Shown piece by piece: positions 26,679 through 35,607 of a DNA stretch of 64,000 nt. The stretch spans positions 33,695-97,694 of the forward strand of contig NZ_JBIQLE010000013.1 in assembly GCF_044464525.1 (NCBI RefSeq), written 5' to 3'. The DNA comes from Pusillimonas sp044464525 (GTDB lineage Bacteria; Pseudomonadota; Gammaproteobacteria; Burkholderiales; Burkholderiaceae_B). How positions within the stretch are numbered: position 1 is the stretch's first letter; each line of letters starts with the position of its first letter. The notes below the pieces were generated by a model, which made no database searches, was not told the origin of the DNA, and was given only the letters and a program-made list of their open reading frames with translations. The translations under genes and the position numbers were made by a program.

Positions 26679-27770
26679 TCAGACATTGAACAAAAAGTTC
26701 AACACATCCCCGTCCTTCACCACATATTCCTTGCCTTCGGCCCGCATCTTGCCGGCTTCTTTGGCGCCCTGCTCGCCTTTGCATGCGATGAAGTCGTCAT
26801 AAGCAATGGTTTGGGCGCGAATGAAGCCGCGTTCGAAGTCGGTGTGGATGACACCGGCGGCCTGCGGGGCGGTGTCGCCGACGCGGATCGTCCAGGCCCG
26901 CACTTCTTTTACGCCGGCGGTAAAGTAGGTTTGCAGGCCCAGCAGGGTGTAGGCGGCGCGGATCACGCGGTCGAGGCCGGGTTCTTCCATGCCCATGTCT
27001 TCCAGAAATACAGACTTGTCTTCGTCGTCGAGCTCGGCGATCTCGGCCTCGACCGCGGCGCACACGGCCACCACGGGGGCGTTCTCGGCCTGCGCGTACT
27101 GGCGCACGGCATCCAGATGGGGATTATCGTTGAAGCCGTCTTCACGCACGTTGGCCACATACATGCAGCGCTTGGCGGTGATGAAGCAAAACTGCTTGAT
27201 AAGGGCGAGTTCATCTTCGTCGAGCGCCGCCGAGCGGATGGGGCGTGCCTCGTTCAAGACAGGGATCAGTTTTTCAAGCACGGCCACCATCTTGATGGAA
27301 TCTTTATCGCCGGACCGCGCCGTTTTCTGATGGCGCTGCAAGGCTTTTTCGGCGGAAGCCAGGTCGGCCAGCGCCAGCTCGGTGTTGATGACTTCAATAT
27401 CGGATATCGGGTTGACGCGACCGGCAACGTGGACCACGTTCTCGTCTTCGAAGCAGCGCACCACGTGCACGATGGCGTCGGTTTCGCGGATATTGGCCAG
27501 AAACTGGTTGCCCAGACCCTCGCCCTTTGAGGCGCCGGCAACCAGGCCCGCGATGTCAACGAACTCGACCACGGCGGGAAGCACCCGCTCGGGCTTGACG
27601 ATTTCGGCCAGCGCATCAAGCCGCGTGTCGGGCACCTCGACCACGCCCACGTTGGGTTCTATCGTGCAAAAGGGGTAGTTTTCAGCCGCGATGCCCGCTT
27701 TGGTTAACGCGTTGAACAAAGTTGATTTTCCGACGTTGGGCAGGCCAACGATGCCGCATTGCAAAGCCAT
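26679..27770 (-). CDS. ychF: Redox-regulated ATPase YchF (Obg-related, OLA1 family)
   Basis: Ribosome-associated P-loop ATPase of the Obg/OLA1 family, 363 residues. Motifs: GLPNVGKSTLFNALTKAGI (P-loop), DIAGLVAGASKGEGLGNQFL, the NxxE region (modified G4 motif that gives ATP rather than GTP preference), a coiled middle part, and the C-terminal TGS domain (LLGLQTYFTAGVKEVRAWTI, GVIHTDFERGFIRAQTI). It influences stress resistance and translation quality. It is the last gene of the conserved pth-ychF segment, though an intramembrane protease gene intervenes. Confidence 0.96.
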   Translation of the reverse strand: MALQCGIVGLPNVGKSTLFNALTKAGIAAENYPFCTIEPNVGVVEVPDTRLDALAEIVKPERVLPAVVEFVDIAGLVAGASKGEGLGNQFLANIRETDAIVHVVRCFEDENVVHVAGRVNPISDIEVINTELALADLASAEKALQRHQKTARSGDKDSIKMVAVLEKLIPVLNEARPIRSAALDEDELALIKQFCFITAKRCMYVANVREDGFNDNPHLDAVRQYAQAENAPVVAVCAAVEAEIAELDDEDKSVFLEDMGMEEPGLDRVIRAAYTLLGLQTYFTAGVKEVRAWTIRVGDTAPQAAGVIHTDFERGFIRAQTIAYDDFIACKGEQGAKEAGKMRAEGKEYVVKDGDVLNFLFNV

Positions 27771-27892
27771 GGATATCCTGAAAGTTGAATGAAGCGAGAA
27801 ATCGCAAGCAAATAGGGTTTATTTTAACTGGCCGCAAGGCAACCGGCCTCGATAGCGCAGCGCGGAACAGCCGCCTCCACGCCAATGCAGCG

Positions 27893-28663
27893 TCAGCCTG
27901 GCGGCAACGGCATCCATTGCAATACCAGCCATACCACCAGCAAGGGCCCGCCATTGAATATGCCATGCAGCAGCATGGCCGCGCCGATTCCGCGGCGCAC
28001 GCGCAGCCAAGCCAGAGCCAGGCCGGTGAGCCATTGCGGCAAAACCAATAGCGGCATCAGCCACCACGGGGTCTGATTCAATGAAAAATTATTGAGGTGC
28101 ACCGCTGCGAACAACAGGCAGGAGCCATGCACCATGATGGGAAACCCCGCCAGATAAAGACGGCGCAGCCGCCATGGCAGGGCGGTGGATGCCAGTGGCT
28201 TGCGACGCAGGCTGGGCCACCAACACAGTAGGACGACAATACCCACCACAGCCACCGTATGCGATTGGGGCCCGTTCAACAAGGCGAACACGCTCACCGG
28301 AACCAGCCACAGGGCTCGGCCGGGACGGCGCAAGCCGTAGCGGAATACGAGCTCTTCGACGACGGGAGCCCAGATCAGGGCCTGCAGCCAGGGAATGCTG
28401 GCAAGATTCAGACGATGTTCGGCGCCGCCGGCGCCGGCCGCCGCCAGCGCGATCGGCCCCAGGAAGAGCAGATTGATTGCCCACAACATGGCGGCCCACC
28501 GCAGCAACCGCGTAAAGGAAACCTCGGGAAACCAATCCACCCATTCGCCGTTGCCGGGCTGGCGCCCGGGCAGCCGCGGAGACACTGCCGGCCTGACGAT
28601 GAAACGCAGGAAGTCGCGCCACTCTTGGCGGAACGTGACGGCGGGCGTCGCGCTAGCCACCAT
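27893..28663 (-). CDS. CPBP-family intramembrane metalloprotease homologue
   Basis: A 256-residue integral membrane protein with the CPBP (Abi / CAAX protease-bacteriocin processing) motifs: EELVFRYGLR with the Glu pair at residues 103-104, a histidine at 189 (FAAVHLNNF) and the final HGIFN motif (His233, Asn237). These residues coordinate the catalytic metal in the family. The ATG at 28663 is chosen; it overlaps the end of pth by 11 bases, suggesting coupled translation. Its substrate is unknown. Its placement between pth and ychF is an insertion into an otherwise conserved order. Confidence 0.85.
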   Translation of the reverse strand: MVASATPAVTFRQEWRDFLRFIVRPAVSPRLPGRQPGNGEWVDWFPEVSFTRLLRWAAMLWAINLLFLGPIALAAAGAGGAEHRLNLASIPWLQALIWAPVVEELVFRYGLRRPGRALWLVPVSVFALLNGPQSHTVAVVGIVVLLCWWPSLRRKPLASTALPWRLRRLYLAGFPIMVHGSCLLFAAVHLNNFSLNQTPWWLMPLLVLPQWLTGLALAWLRVRRGIGAAMLLHGIFNGGPLLVVWLVLQWMPLPPG

Positions 28664-29249
28664 TACCGCCGTGAAGCTGCTGGGTGGCCTGATCAAATTC
28701 ACCCCGCAGCAAGGCGGGAACCACAACCCGGCTACGCTCAAGCGCCTTTTCTATCTCGAGCAGTTCATCGCGTCGAGGCGGAGCCAATACAAAACCCACA
28801 ACCTGCTGCGCCAGCCCCAGGGAGCGGGGGTGCCCGATACCAATGCGCATCCGCCAGAAATCGGCGCTGGAAAAAACGGATTGGATGTCGCGCAGGCCAT
28901 TATGGCCGGCGTGGCCGCCGCCTTGCTTGATCTTTACCTGGCCCGGCATAAGGTCGAGCTCGTCGTGCAATACCAATACCTGAGCCGGCGTCAATTTGTA
29001 GAACCGCATCAAAGCGCCCGCCGCCTGCCCCGAACGGTTCATAAAGGTAGCGGGCTTGGCCAGCAATACCACTTCGCCATCGACACGCGCCTTGGCCACC
29101 CAGGAAAAAAAACTTTTCTCCAGCGTGAACGAGGCGTGCAGGTCATCGGCCAGCTGGTCGGCAAGCCAGAAGCCCGCGTTGTGCCGCGTGGCTTCATACT
29201 CGGGGCCCGGGTTGCCCAAGCCGATGATGAGGCGTATGGGTGGTTTCAT
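28653..29249 (-). CDS. pth: Peptidyl-tRNA hydrolase
   Basis: Releases tRNA from prematurely dissociated peptidyl-tRNA. The 198-residue protein begins with the invariant block IIGLGNPGPEYEATRHNAGFW, containing Asn13 and the catalytic His23, followed by KPATFMNRSGQA and the DELDLMPGQVKIKQGGGHAGHNGLRDI block. The ATG at 29249 is preferred over one at 29273 because it starts directly before the first strand (MKPPIRLIIGLG). It is separated from rplY by an intrinsic terminator. Confidence 0.96.
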   Translation of the reverse strand: MKPPIRLIIGLGNPGPEYEATRHNAGFWLADQLADDLHASFTLEKSFFSWVAKARVDGEVVLLAKPATFMNRSGQAAGALMRFYKLTPAQVLVLHDELDLMPGQVKIKQGGGHAGHNGLRDIQSVFSSADFWRMRIGIGHPRSLGLAQQVVGFVLAPPRRDELLEIEKALERSRVVVPALLRGEFDQATQQLHGGNGG

Positions 29250-29334
29250 AAGACTATTGTTGCCAGCATGCATTTCGGCAAGTGCGCAAGGTGGATGGCG
29301 TCTTGAGCAGACATGAACACAAAGCGCCTATCGT

Positions 29335-29382
29335 AAAACAAAAATAAAACAAACCCCCTATGGCAGTCGCCAAAAGGGGGTT
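29335..29382 (-). terminator. Rho-independent terminator after rplY
   Basis: On the minus strand, an AACCCCCT-type arm pairs with AGGGGGTT through an inner GGC/GCC extension, and the stem is followed by the T-rich tract TTTGTTTTATTTTTG. It lies about 50 bases after the rplY stop codon. Confidence 0.88.
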
Positions 29383-29434
29383 CGCCGGGCTCAACGCGGC
29401 TTTTCCCCGCGCAGAACCCTTTCGCCGAAGATGC

Positions 29435-30076
29435 TTACTCGGCTGCGGGCTCGTCGTCCGCTGCTGGCTGATCACCCTCTTCAACTTCTTCGTCTTCGCT
29501 GGCGGAAGCACCGCCGCCCTTGACCAGAGCGGTAGCCAGCGCGGGGTTGGCTGCTTCGCCCAGACCCACAAAGGTGACGCCCTTGGGCAGCTCGATGTCG
29601 GCCAGGTGCAGCGTGGCGCCGGCCTCGAGGTTGATGAGGTCGACTTCGATCCCCTGGGGCAAGTCTGCAGGCAGGCAGGTGATTTCAAGCTCGGTGAGCA
29701 CGTGGCTGATGATGGCCTTGCTGATCTTGACTGCGGGCGAAGCATCGCCGTTGATGAAGTGCAAAGGCACCTTGGTGGTGATGGCCTGCTTGGCCACGAC
29801 GCGCTGGAAATCGACGTGCAGAACCAACTGCTTGTATGGGTGCCATTGCACCGCGCGCAGCAGAACGGGCTGCGACTTGCCATCCAGCTGCATATCAAGA
29901 ATGGATGCATGGAAGGCTTCCTTGCGCAGCGCGTGGAAGATTTCGTTGTGGTCCAGCTCGATGTTCAGGGGTTTGTCGGTGCCGCCATAGACAATGGCTG
30001 GAACACGGCCAGCGTGGCGCAGGCGGCGGCTCGCACTCGTACCTTGGACGCTACGCAAAGTGGCGTTGAATTTCAT
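29435..30076 (-). CDS. rplY: 50S ribosomal protein L25/general stress protein Ctc
   Basis: 5S rRNA-binding ribosomal protein of the long Ctc type, 213 residues. The N-terminal L25 domain starts MKFNATLRSVQGTSASRRLRHAGRVPAIVYGG, followed by the beta-rich TL5/Ctc C-terminal domain (VPLHFINGDASPAVK, LEITCLPADLPQGIEVDL). An acidic Glu/Ala-rich tail of about 25 residues ends the protein. The ATG at 30076 gives the conserved start. It lies about 105 bases downstream of prs in the same orientation, the usual order. Confidence 0.96.
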   Translation of the reverse strand: MKFNATLRSVQGTSASRRLRHAGRVPAIVYGGTDKPLNIELDHNEIFHALRKEAFHASILDMQLDGKSQPVLLRAVQWHPYKQLVLHVDFQRVVAKQAITTKVPLHFINGDASPAVKISKAIISHVLTELEITCLPADLPQGIEVDLINLEAGATLHLADIELPKGVTFVGLGEAANPALATALVKGGGASASEDEEVEEGDQPAADDEPAAE

Positions 30077-30181
30077 GGAAGTACTCCAATACACAAAGGG
30101 CAAATGCCCGTTAAAAAACGCGGCGATGGGCGCCGCGCGCTTTCGCCTTCCCGCCGCGACCAGCGGGACGGCGCATGGGTT

Positions 30182-31132
30182 TTATTCGACGAACAATGAA
30201 CTTACCGACTCGGCGTTGGAAATGCGCAGCATGGTCTCGCCCAGCAGCGAGGCGCAAGAGAGCTGGCGGATCTTGCTGCAGGCAACGCCTTCGTCGGATA
30301 GCGGAATGGTGTCGGTGACGACGAGTTCGTCGAGTTCGGATTCGTTGATGCGGGTGATGGCGCCGCCAGACAGGACCGGATGGGTACAGTAAGCGTAAAC
30401 GGCGCTCGCCCCGCGCTCTTTTAAGGCCTGTGCAGCCTTGCACAGCGTTCCGGCGGTATCGACCATGTCGTCCATGATGATGCAGGTGCGGCCATCGATT
30501 TCACCGATGATGTTCATGACTTCAGACACATTGGCACGCGGACGGCGCTTGTCGATGATGGCCAGGTCGGCCTCAAGCTGCTTTGCCAGCGCCCTGGCCC
30601 GCACCACACCGCCGATGTCGGGCGAAACCACGACCACGTCTTGGTAGTTGCGGCGCCAGATATCGCCCAGCAGGATGGGGCCCGCATAGACGTTATCGAC
30701 CGGAATATCGAAAAAGCCCTGTATCTGGTCGGCGTGCAGATCCATGGTCATGACACGATCAACCCCCACCACCTGCAGCATGTTCGCAACCACCTTGGCC
30801 GAAATGGCGACGCGTGCCGAACGCGGGCGGCGGTCTTGCCTTGCATAGCCGAAGTAGGGAATGGCCGCCGTAATGCGTCCGGCAGAAGCCCGACGCAGCG
30901 CATCGACCATGACCATGACTTCCATCAGGTTGTCGTTGGTGGGTGCGCAGGTGGGCTGGAGGACAAACACGTCTTTACCGCGGACGTTTTCGTTGATTTC
31001 GACCATGACTTCACCGTCTGAAAAACGGCCTACGGTCATTTTACCGAGCGACATGTCCAGATGATTGACAACGTCGACCGCCAACCGGGGATTGGCGGTA
31101 CCGGTGAAGATCATGAATCTGTCATTTGCCAT
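30182..31132 (-). CDS. prs: Ribose-phosphate pyrophosphokinase
   Basis: Makes phosphoribosyl pyrophosphate from ribose 5-phosphate and ATP for nucleotide, NAD, His and Trp synthesis. It has 316 residues and the classic class I motifs: NENVRGKDVFVLQPTC, YFGYARQDRRPRSARVAISAKVVANML, the MDLHADQIQGFF loop and the PRPP-binding IIMDDMVDTAGTLCKAA. It follows tRNA-Gln and precedes rplY, as in most betaproteobacteria. Confidence 0.97.
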   Translation of the reverse strand: MANDRFMIFTGTANPRLAVDVVNHLDMSLGKMTVGRFSDGEVMVEINENVRGKDVFVLQPTCAPTNDNLMEVMVMVDALRRASAGRITAAIPYFGYARQDRRPRSARVAISAKVVANMLQVVGVDRVMTMDLHADQIQGFFDIPVDNVYAGPILLGDIWRRNYQDVVVVSPDIGGVVRARALAKQLEADLAIIDKRRPRANVSEVMNIIGEIDGRTCIIMDDMVDTAGTLCKAAQALKERGASAVYAYCTHPVLSGGAITRINESELDELVVTDTIPLSDEGVACSKIRQLSCASLLGETMLRISNAESVSSLFVE

Positions 31133-31247
31133 GATGGATGGGATTCCGCGGCGTCAATAATAAAGCTGTTGACGCGCGCCAGAGCGACGCGCTGACTCAA
31201 CAGCTTGTGATACGCGCTTCCGGCCTTTGACCAGAGCTGCGTGGAAA

Positions 31248-31324
31248 TGGCTGGGGAAGAAGGATTCGAACCTTCGCATGCTGGAATCAAAATCCAGTGC
31301 CTTAACCAGCTTGGCGATTCCCCA
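31248..31324 (-). tRNA. tRNA-Gln (anticodon UUG)
   Basis: On the minus strand the acceptor arm TGGGGAA pairs with TTCCCCA, and the encoded 3' CCA is present at 31250-31248. The anticodon arm CTGGA-TTTTGAT-TCCAG gives anticodon TTG, reading glutamine CAA and CAG. The T arm GAAGG-TTCGAATC-CTTC fits the consensus. It lies between ispE (two bases from its stop) and prs, so it is probably processed from their shared transcript. Confidence 0.96.
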
Positions 31325-31325
31325 A

Positions 31326-32267
31326 TTAATCTTTGGTCCAATACCGCAACGGATGATCGATGTATCCATGGCAAACCCATGTTGCGTCGATGACCGGTAC
31401 CGTGTTGCCACAGTTCGGTATTTTACCGATAATTTTTTCTTGCTTCAGCAGCGCCTGACCATGCGTTACAAACTCGGCAAAAAGACATGCGCCCGAACCG
31501 GTCATGCGAGCCGGTATTTCGTGCCGGGCTAAAAAAACCAATGCTTTTTCAACCGTGGGATACCTAGCCCTTACAACCGCTTCCAGGTCATTGTGGCCAA
31601 AAAATGGTTCTGGCCCCGCCTGCCCGGAAAGCTGTCTTTCCTGTCGCCTTTGTTGCTGTTCAAGCAGCCATTCAGCAAAGACCGATATTTTGATGGGTTT
31701 GGAGTCGCGTGTCAAGTTGGGGTCGGTAAAAATGTGGGCTGTAGACACATGTTGGGCCGGCCGGGCGACCAAATAAGCCCGACTTGGCAAATTTACCGGC
31801 GTCAGAATCTCGCCTACACCTTCGGCAAATGCGGGTTGGCCGAAGATGAACACCGGCACATCAGCGCCCAATGGCAAGGCCAGCTCCATCAACTGTCGGC
31901 GGTTCAGGCCGGTCTGCCAGAGCCGGTTCAATGCAATTAACGTCGTGGCGGCATTGCTGGAACCGCCCCCCAAACCGCCACCGGCCGGTATGCGCTTGAC
32001 GCAGGAAATGCGTGCGCCCCACTTCACATTCGTAGCCCGGCGCAACGCGGTCGCCGCCTTGAAGATAAGGTCATCCTCGGCCGGCAAGCCCGGAACTGGG
32101 TTTTCGCAAACGATGGCCCCGTCGTCCGTGCGTTCAAAATTAAGGGTGTCGCACAAGTCGATGAAGCGGAACGCCGTTTGCAGCAGATGGTAGCCATCGC
32201 TGCGCCGGCCTGTCACGTGAAGGAATAGATTCAGCTTGGCCGGTGCGGGAACCTCGTTCAAATACAT
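31326..32267 (-). CDS. ispE: 4-diphosphocytidyl-2-C-methyl-D-erythritol kinase
   Basis: GHMP-family kinase of the MEP isoprenoid pathway, phosphorylating CDP-methylerythritol. The N-terminus VPAPAKLNLFLHVTGRRSDGYHLLQTAF and the ATP-binding PAGGGLGGGSSNAATTLIALN are diagnostic; the third motif MTGSGACLFAEF lies near residue 260. The 313-residue length is typical, though the last 20 residues diverge and the stop sits only two bases before the tRNA-Gln acceptor end. It begins nine bases after lolB. Confidence 0.95.
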   Translation of the reverse strand: MYLNEVPAPAKLNLFLHVTGRRSDGYHLLQTAFRFIDLCDTLNFERTDDGAIVCENPVPGLPAEDDLIFKAATALRRATNVKWGARISCVKRIPAGGGLGGGSSNAATTLIALNRLWQTGLNRRQLMELALPLGADVPVFIFGQPAFAEGVGEILTPVNLPSRAYLVARPAQHVSTAHIFTDPNLTRDSKPIKISVFAEWLLEQQQRRQERQLSGQAGPEPFFGHNDLEAVVRARYPTVEKALVFLARHEIPARMTGSGACLFAEFVTHGQALLKQEKIIGKIPNCGNTVPVIDATWVCHGYIDHPLRYWTKD

Positions 32268-32276
32268 GGGGCTTTT

Positions 32277-32867
32277 TTACGCGCCGTCCACCACCAGCCT
32301 GAGGCTGATGTCGCGCGCGGGCTCGGTACGGCGCAAGCGCAATAAGCGAGGCCCTTGCTCGTCATAGCGCGAAAGCTCGACACGCCAGCCTTGCTGCCCG
32401 AAGCGGTACAGCCGGCCGTCGTCGTCTTTCTCGACATGTTCGGTCGGGCCGGGCGCAAGCTTCCCGCGCAGCCAATAGCGCAAGCCGGCGATAGGTATGG
32501 GGCTGCCCAACACCAACTCGACCAGGGCGTCGGGGTCGGAGGCTTCTTCGACCGTACCATTGGTGCGCGTCAATATGGCCTTGCCCGGCTGCAGATCGAT
32601 ACGGGCCAGCGTATTGCCCAATGGATTGGCCAGGTCCAGCCGCTGCCCCGAGGGCGTGTCCCGCCAGGCGAAGCCGCCCTGAACGGCGTCCTGCTCTGCC
32701 GCGCGATGCTCTACCAGCAGTGCAAAGCGGCCGGTGCGATCGAAAGACAGCCCGGAGGATTCACCCCCGATACGCGGCGGCGAAGCGCAACCGGCGGCCA
32801 GCACGGTTGCCAGGCCCAGGCCGCCCGCCATCAGGCGACGCCTGGCGGCGCGGAATGGAACGTGCAT
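32277..32867 (-). CDS. lolB: Outer-membrane lipoprotein LolB
   Basis: Outer-membrane receptor that accepts lipoproteins from LolA. Of 196 residues, the first 27 form a lipoprotein signal with lipobox LAAGC (Cys27). The beta-barrel-like LolB fold follows: GRFALLVEHRAAEQDAVQGGFAWRDTPSGQRLDL, then NPLGNTLARIDL, and LPIPGL-type segment PIAGLRYWLRG. The ATG at 32867 shares its first base with the TGA stop of the upstream TPR gene, so the two are coupled. It forms the conserved lolB-ispE pair. Confidence 0.94.
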   Translation of the reverse strand: MHVPFRAARRRLMAGGLGLATVLAAGCASPPRIGGESSGLSFDRTGRFALLVEHRAAEQDAVQGGFAWRDTPSGQRLDLANPLGNTLARIDLQPGKAILTRTNGTVEEASDPDALVELVLGSPIPIAGLRYWLRGKLAPGPTEHVEKDDDGRLYRFGQQGWRVELSRYDEQGPRLLRLRRTEPARDISLRLVVDGA

Positions 32868-34630
32868 CAAGGCGAGACTCCAAACTGTTTCATCGTCTTA
32901 TTCAACACCTCGTTATCGGCATCCTTTGCAAGGGCTTCACGCCAGATGCGGCGTGCTTCTGCATGCTTGCCCTGCTTCCAGAGCACCTCGCCCAGGTGAG
33001 CAGCGACATCGGCCGCGGACATCAATTCGTAGGAGCGCTCGAGATATTCCTGGGCTGACTCGTAATCACCCATCCGATAGAAATACCAGCCCACACTGTC
33101 CAAAATGTAAGGGTTGTCCGGCTCGAGCTCCAGCGCACGCTCTAGAAGTTCGCGTGCTTCATCCAGGCGCGTGTCCTGATCGACAAAGGTGTAGCCCAGC
33201 GAGTTATAGGCATTGGCGTCATCGGGCTTGAGCTCGATCACGCGCAGCATCATTGCCTCGAACTCGTCGTAGCGGCCCTGGCGCTCGTAAAGCATGCCAA
33301 GGTCGTACTTGATCTCTGACGTATTGGGCAGGGCCTTGTCCGCTTCCTCGAGCACCGTGACGGCCTGCTCGGTGCGCCCTCCTTCGCGCAATATGGACGA
33401 CATCGTAAGCGCGATGACAGCGCGCTCTCGGTCATTGGATGGCTTGAGAGTATCAAGGGTGCGGCGGGCCTGGGCCAGATCGCCCCGACGGCTTTCAAGC
33501 ACGGCTTTGTGGATACGTGCCTGGAAGACAAGCGACGGGTCGTCGATCTGTTCAAGCTGGCGTATGGCTTCCGCCATGTCGCCCTGCCTTTCCGCAATCT
33601 TTACCAGCATCAGCCGGGCGTCGGAGGTGTCACCCATGGCGTCGGTCACCCTGTCGTCGACCGATTGCCGGCGCTGGGTCTGTACGTTGATGTATTCCAG
33701 CAGAAGATTCCGGGCAGCCTCGAAGCGTTCGGCGCGGAAGTTGATCTCGGCTTCGGTATACAGCAGGTCGAAATCCTCGGGCGTGCGCTGGCGCAGGGTG
33801 TGGACCACATCGAGCGCGCCCTCGAAATCACCCCGCCGCACAAGATGGTTGGCCAGCAGGAGCTGGACCTTGTTGGCGTCGGGATGTGTGTGGATGAACG
33901 TGCGCGTTTCGGCCAGCACGGCCTCGGGCTCGACGCTCATGCCATATTCGAGCACCCGTTGCGCGGCCGACTCAAGCGCCGGGTCGAGCGCCTGCGCCTG
34001 ACGAGCCTCGTCCAGCGCTCGGGCGGGGTCGCCCGCCGCCCACGCCGCGTCGGAAAGCACCACATGTGAAATCGGCAGCGAACGCACAGGCGCGCGCAAG
34101 GTGCGTTCGAGCACGTCCAGGGCCACCCGTTTGTCATTCAGCTTGGAAATAATGGCCGCCGCCTGCAGGATGGCCGTGTTTTTGTCGTCGGCATGCTCGA
34201 TACGCTTCCATAATGCCGACGCCATGCCGGAGGTCTGCCCATTCGAAGCCGCCAGCGCCAGGGAGCTTGCCACGGCCTCGGGGTCGCTGGGCGCCAGCAG
34301 CACCCACTGCTGCGCCGCCTCGTGTGCGCGAGCCATGTTCCGGTTGATAATGGATGCACGGAAGGCCTTTTGGGCCAAACGCGGATCAGAGGTATCCTTG
34401 GCCAGGCTCAGGAACTGGGCGCTGGCCACGTCGAAGTCGCCGCGCTGGGCGGCGATCTCGGCCAGCAAAATGCGGTACAAGAGGTCGGGGGTCAGTGCCA
34501 CCGCCGGCGGCTCGCCGGCACGCAGGCGTATCTGTTCGACGGCCCCGTCTTGCGCCGCCGACGCCAGACCAGGTAACTGAAGACACAAACTTGCCGATAC
34601 CGCCCAAAACAGGAGACTGGATAGTTTCAT
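32867..34630 (-). CDS. Tetratricopeptide-repeat periplasmic/outer-membrane protein
   Basis: A 587-residue exported protein with a signal peptide (LLFWAVSASLCLQLPGLASA) and TPR units throughout. The clearest are near the C-terminus: IKYDLGMLYERQGRYDEFEAMMLRVIELKPDD, AYNSLGYTFVDQ..LDEARELLERALELEPDN, ILDSVGWYFYRMGDYESAQEYLERSYEL. The gene is regularly found upstream of lolB in betaproteobacteria, suggesting a role in outer-membrane or lipoprotein assembly as a scaffold, but no function is established from the sequence. It is divergent from mutM. Confidence 0.9.
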   Translation of the reverse strand: MKLSSLLFWAVSASLCLQLPGLASAAQDGAVEQIRLRAGEPPAVALTPDLLYRILLAEIAAQRGDFDVASAQFLSLAKDTSDPRLAQKAFRASIINRNMARAHEAAQQWVLLAPSDPEAVASSLALAASNGQTSGMASALWKRIEHADDKNTAILQAAAIISKLNDKRVALDVLERTLRAPVRSLPISHVVLSDAAWAAGDPARALDEARQAQALDPALESAAQRVLEYGMSVEPEAVLAETRTFIHTHPDANKVQLLLANHLVRRGDFEGALDVVHTLRQRTPEDFDLLYTEAEINFRAERFEAARNLLLEYINVQTQRRQSVDDRVTDAMGDTSDARLMLVKIAERQGDMAEAIRQLEQIDDPSLVFQARIHKAVLESRRGDLAQARRTLDTLKPSNDRERAVIALTMSSILREGGRTEQAVTVLEEADKALPNTSEIKYDLGMLYERQGRYDEFEAMMLRVIELKPDDANAYNSLGYTFVDQDTRLDEARELLERALELEPDNPYILDSVGWYFYRMGDYESAQEYLERSYELMSAADVAAHLGEVLWKQGKHAEARRIWREALAKDADNEVLNKTMKQFGVSP

Positions 34631-34715
34631 TCATGAACCGCCGCTGCGGCGCGAAGACAAAAAGCGCAAAATGGCGAAAATACATTATCAGATTTAGCGA
34701 TGTTATCACCCTGTC

Positions 34716-35543
34716 ATGCCCGAACTCCCAGAAGTTGAAACCACACGTCGCGGAATTGCGACGATCATGCCCGGCCGCCCCCTGCGCCAATTGATGGTGC
34801 ACGAGCCACGAATGCGCTGGCCGGTGCCTGCCGACCTGTCCGCCCGCGTCGCCGGCCGGGTGGTCCAAAGCTGCGAACGACGAGGCAAATACCTGCTGTT
34901 GAACTTCGACCACGGCACCATGCTCATCCATCTTGGCATGTCCGGATCTTTACGCCGCGTGCACCTGGACGAGCCTCGCCGCAAGCACGACCATATCGAG
35001 TGGCTGTTCGACGATGCCCGCTTCTTGCTGCATGATCCACGCCGTTTCGGCGCCGTTCTGTGGCACGACGCCCAAGACGGGCCCCTGCCGGCGCATCCGC
35101 TGCTGGCCAAGTTGGGCGTCGAGCCGCTGGGCCCCGATCTTAACCCTGCGTTTCTGCACTCGCGCCTGCGCGGCAAACGCCTTGCCATCAAGCAGGCTTT
35201 ACTGGCCGGCGACATCGTGGTCGGGGTCGGCAATATCTATGCCTCGGAAGCCCTGTTTCGTGCACGGATACACCCATTGACCCCCGCCGGACGCATATCA
35301 TTGCAGCGGTGCGAGCATCTTTGCGTAGCCATACAGGCCACTTTGGACGATGCACTTACCTCGGGCGGCAGTACCCTGCGCGATTATGTGAACGCCACCG
35401 GCAACCCAGGCTCATACTTCGAGATTCACGCCGCCGTCTACGACCGGGAAAAGCAGCCTTGCAAGCTGTGCGAGACCCCGATACGCCGTATAGTGCAAGG
35501 ACAGCGGGCCACTTATTACTGTCCGCGCTGCCAGCGATTTTGA
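34716..35543 (+). CDS. mutM: Formamidopyrimidine-DNA glycosylase (Fpg)
   Basis: Bifunctional DNA glycosylase/AP lyase that removes 8-oxoguanine and formamidopyrimidines. The catalytic N-terminus is exactly MPELPEVETTRRG, with Pro2 as nucleophile and Glu3. The helix-two-turn-helix region (LLAGDIVVGVGNIYASEALFRARIHP) and the C-terminal zinc finger (CKLCETPIRRIVQGQRATYYCPRCQ, four cysteines) are complete. At 275 residues it is full length. Confidence 0.97.
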   Translation: MPELPEVETTRRGIATIMPGRPLRQLMVHEPRMRWPVPADLSARVAGRVVQSCERRGKYLLLNFDHGTMLIHLGMSGSLRRVHLDEPRRKHDHIEWLFDDARFLLHDPRRFGAVLWHDAQDGPLPAHPLLAKLGVEPLGPDLNPAFLHSRLRGKRLAIKQALLAGDIVVGVGNIYASEALFRARIHPLTPAGRISLQRCEHLCVAIQATLDDALTSGGSTLRDYVNATGNPGSYFEIHAAVYDREKQPCKLCETPIRRIVQGQRATYYCPRCQRF

Positions 35544-35607
35544 GCCCTTGACGCATTGATTCACAAGCTTCAATCGAACGTGACAAAAAACACCGGTAAT
35601 TCGCAAC

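Noticed and set aside
26562..27530. 322-codon plus-strand frame opposite ychF
   Set aside because: Antisense shadow; ychF is unambiguous.
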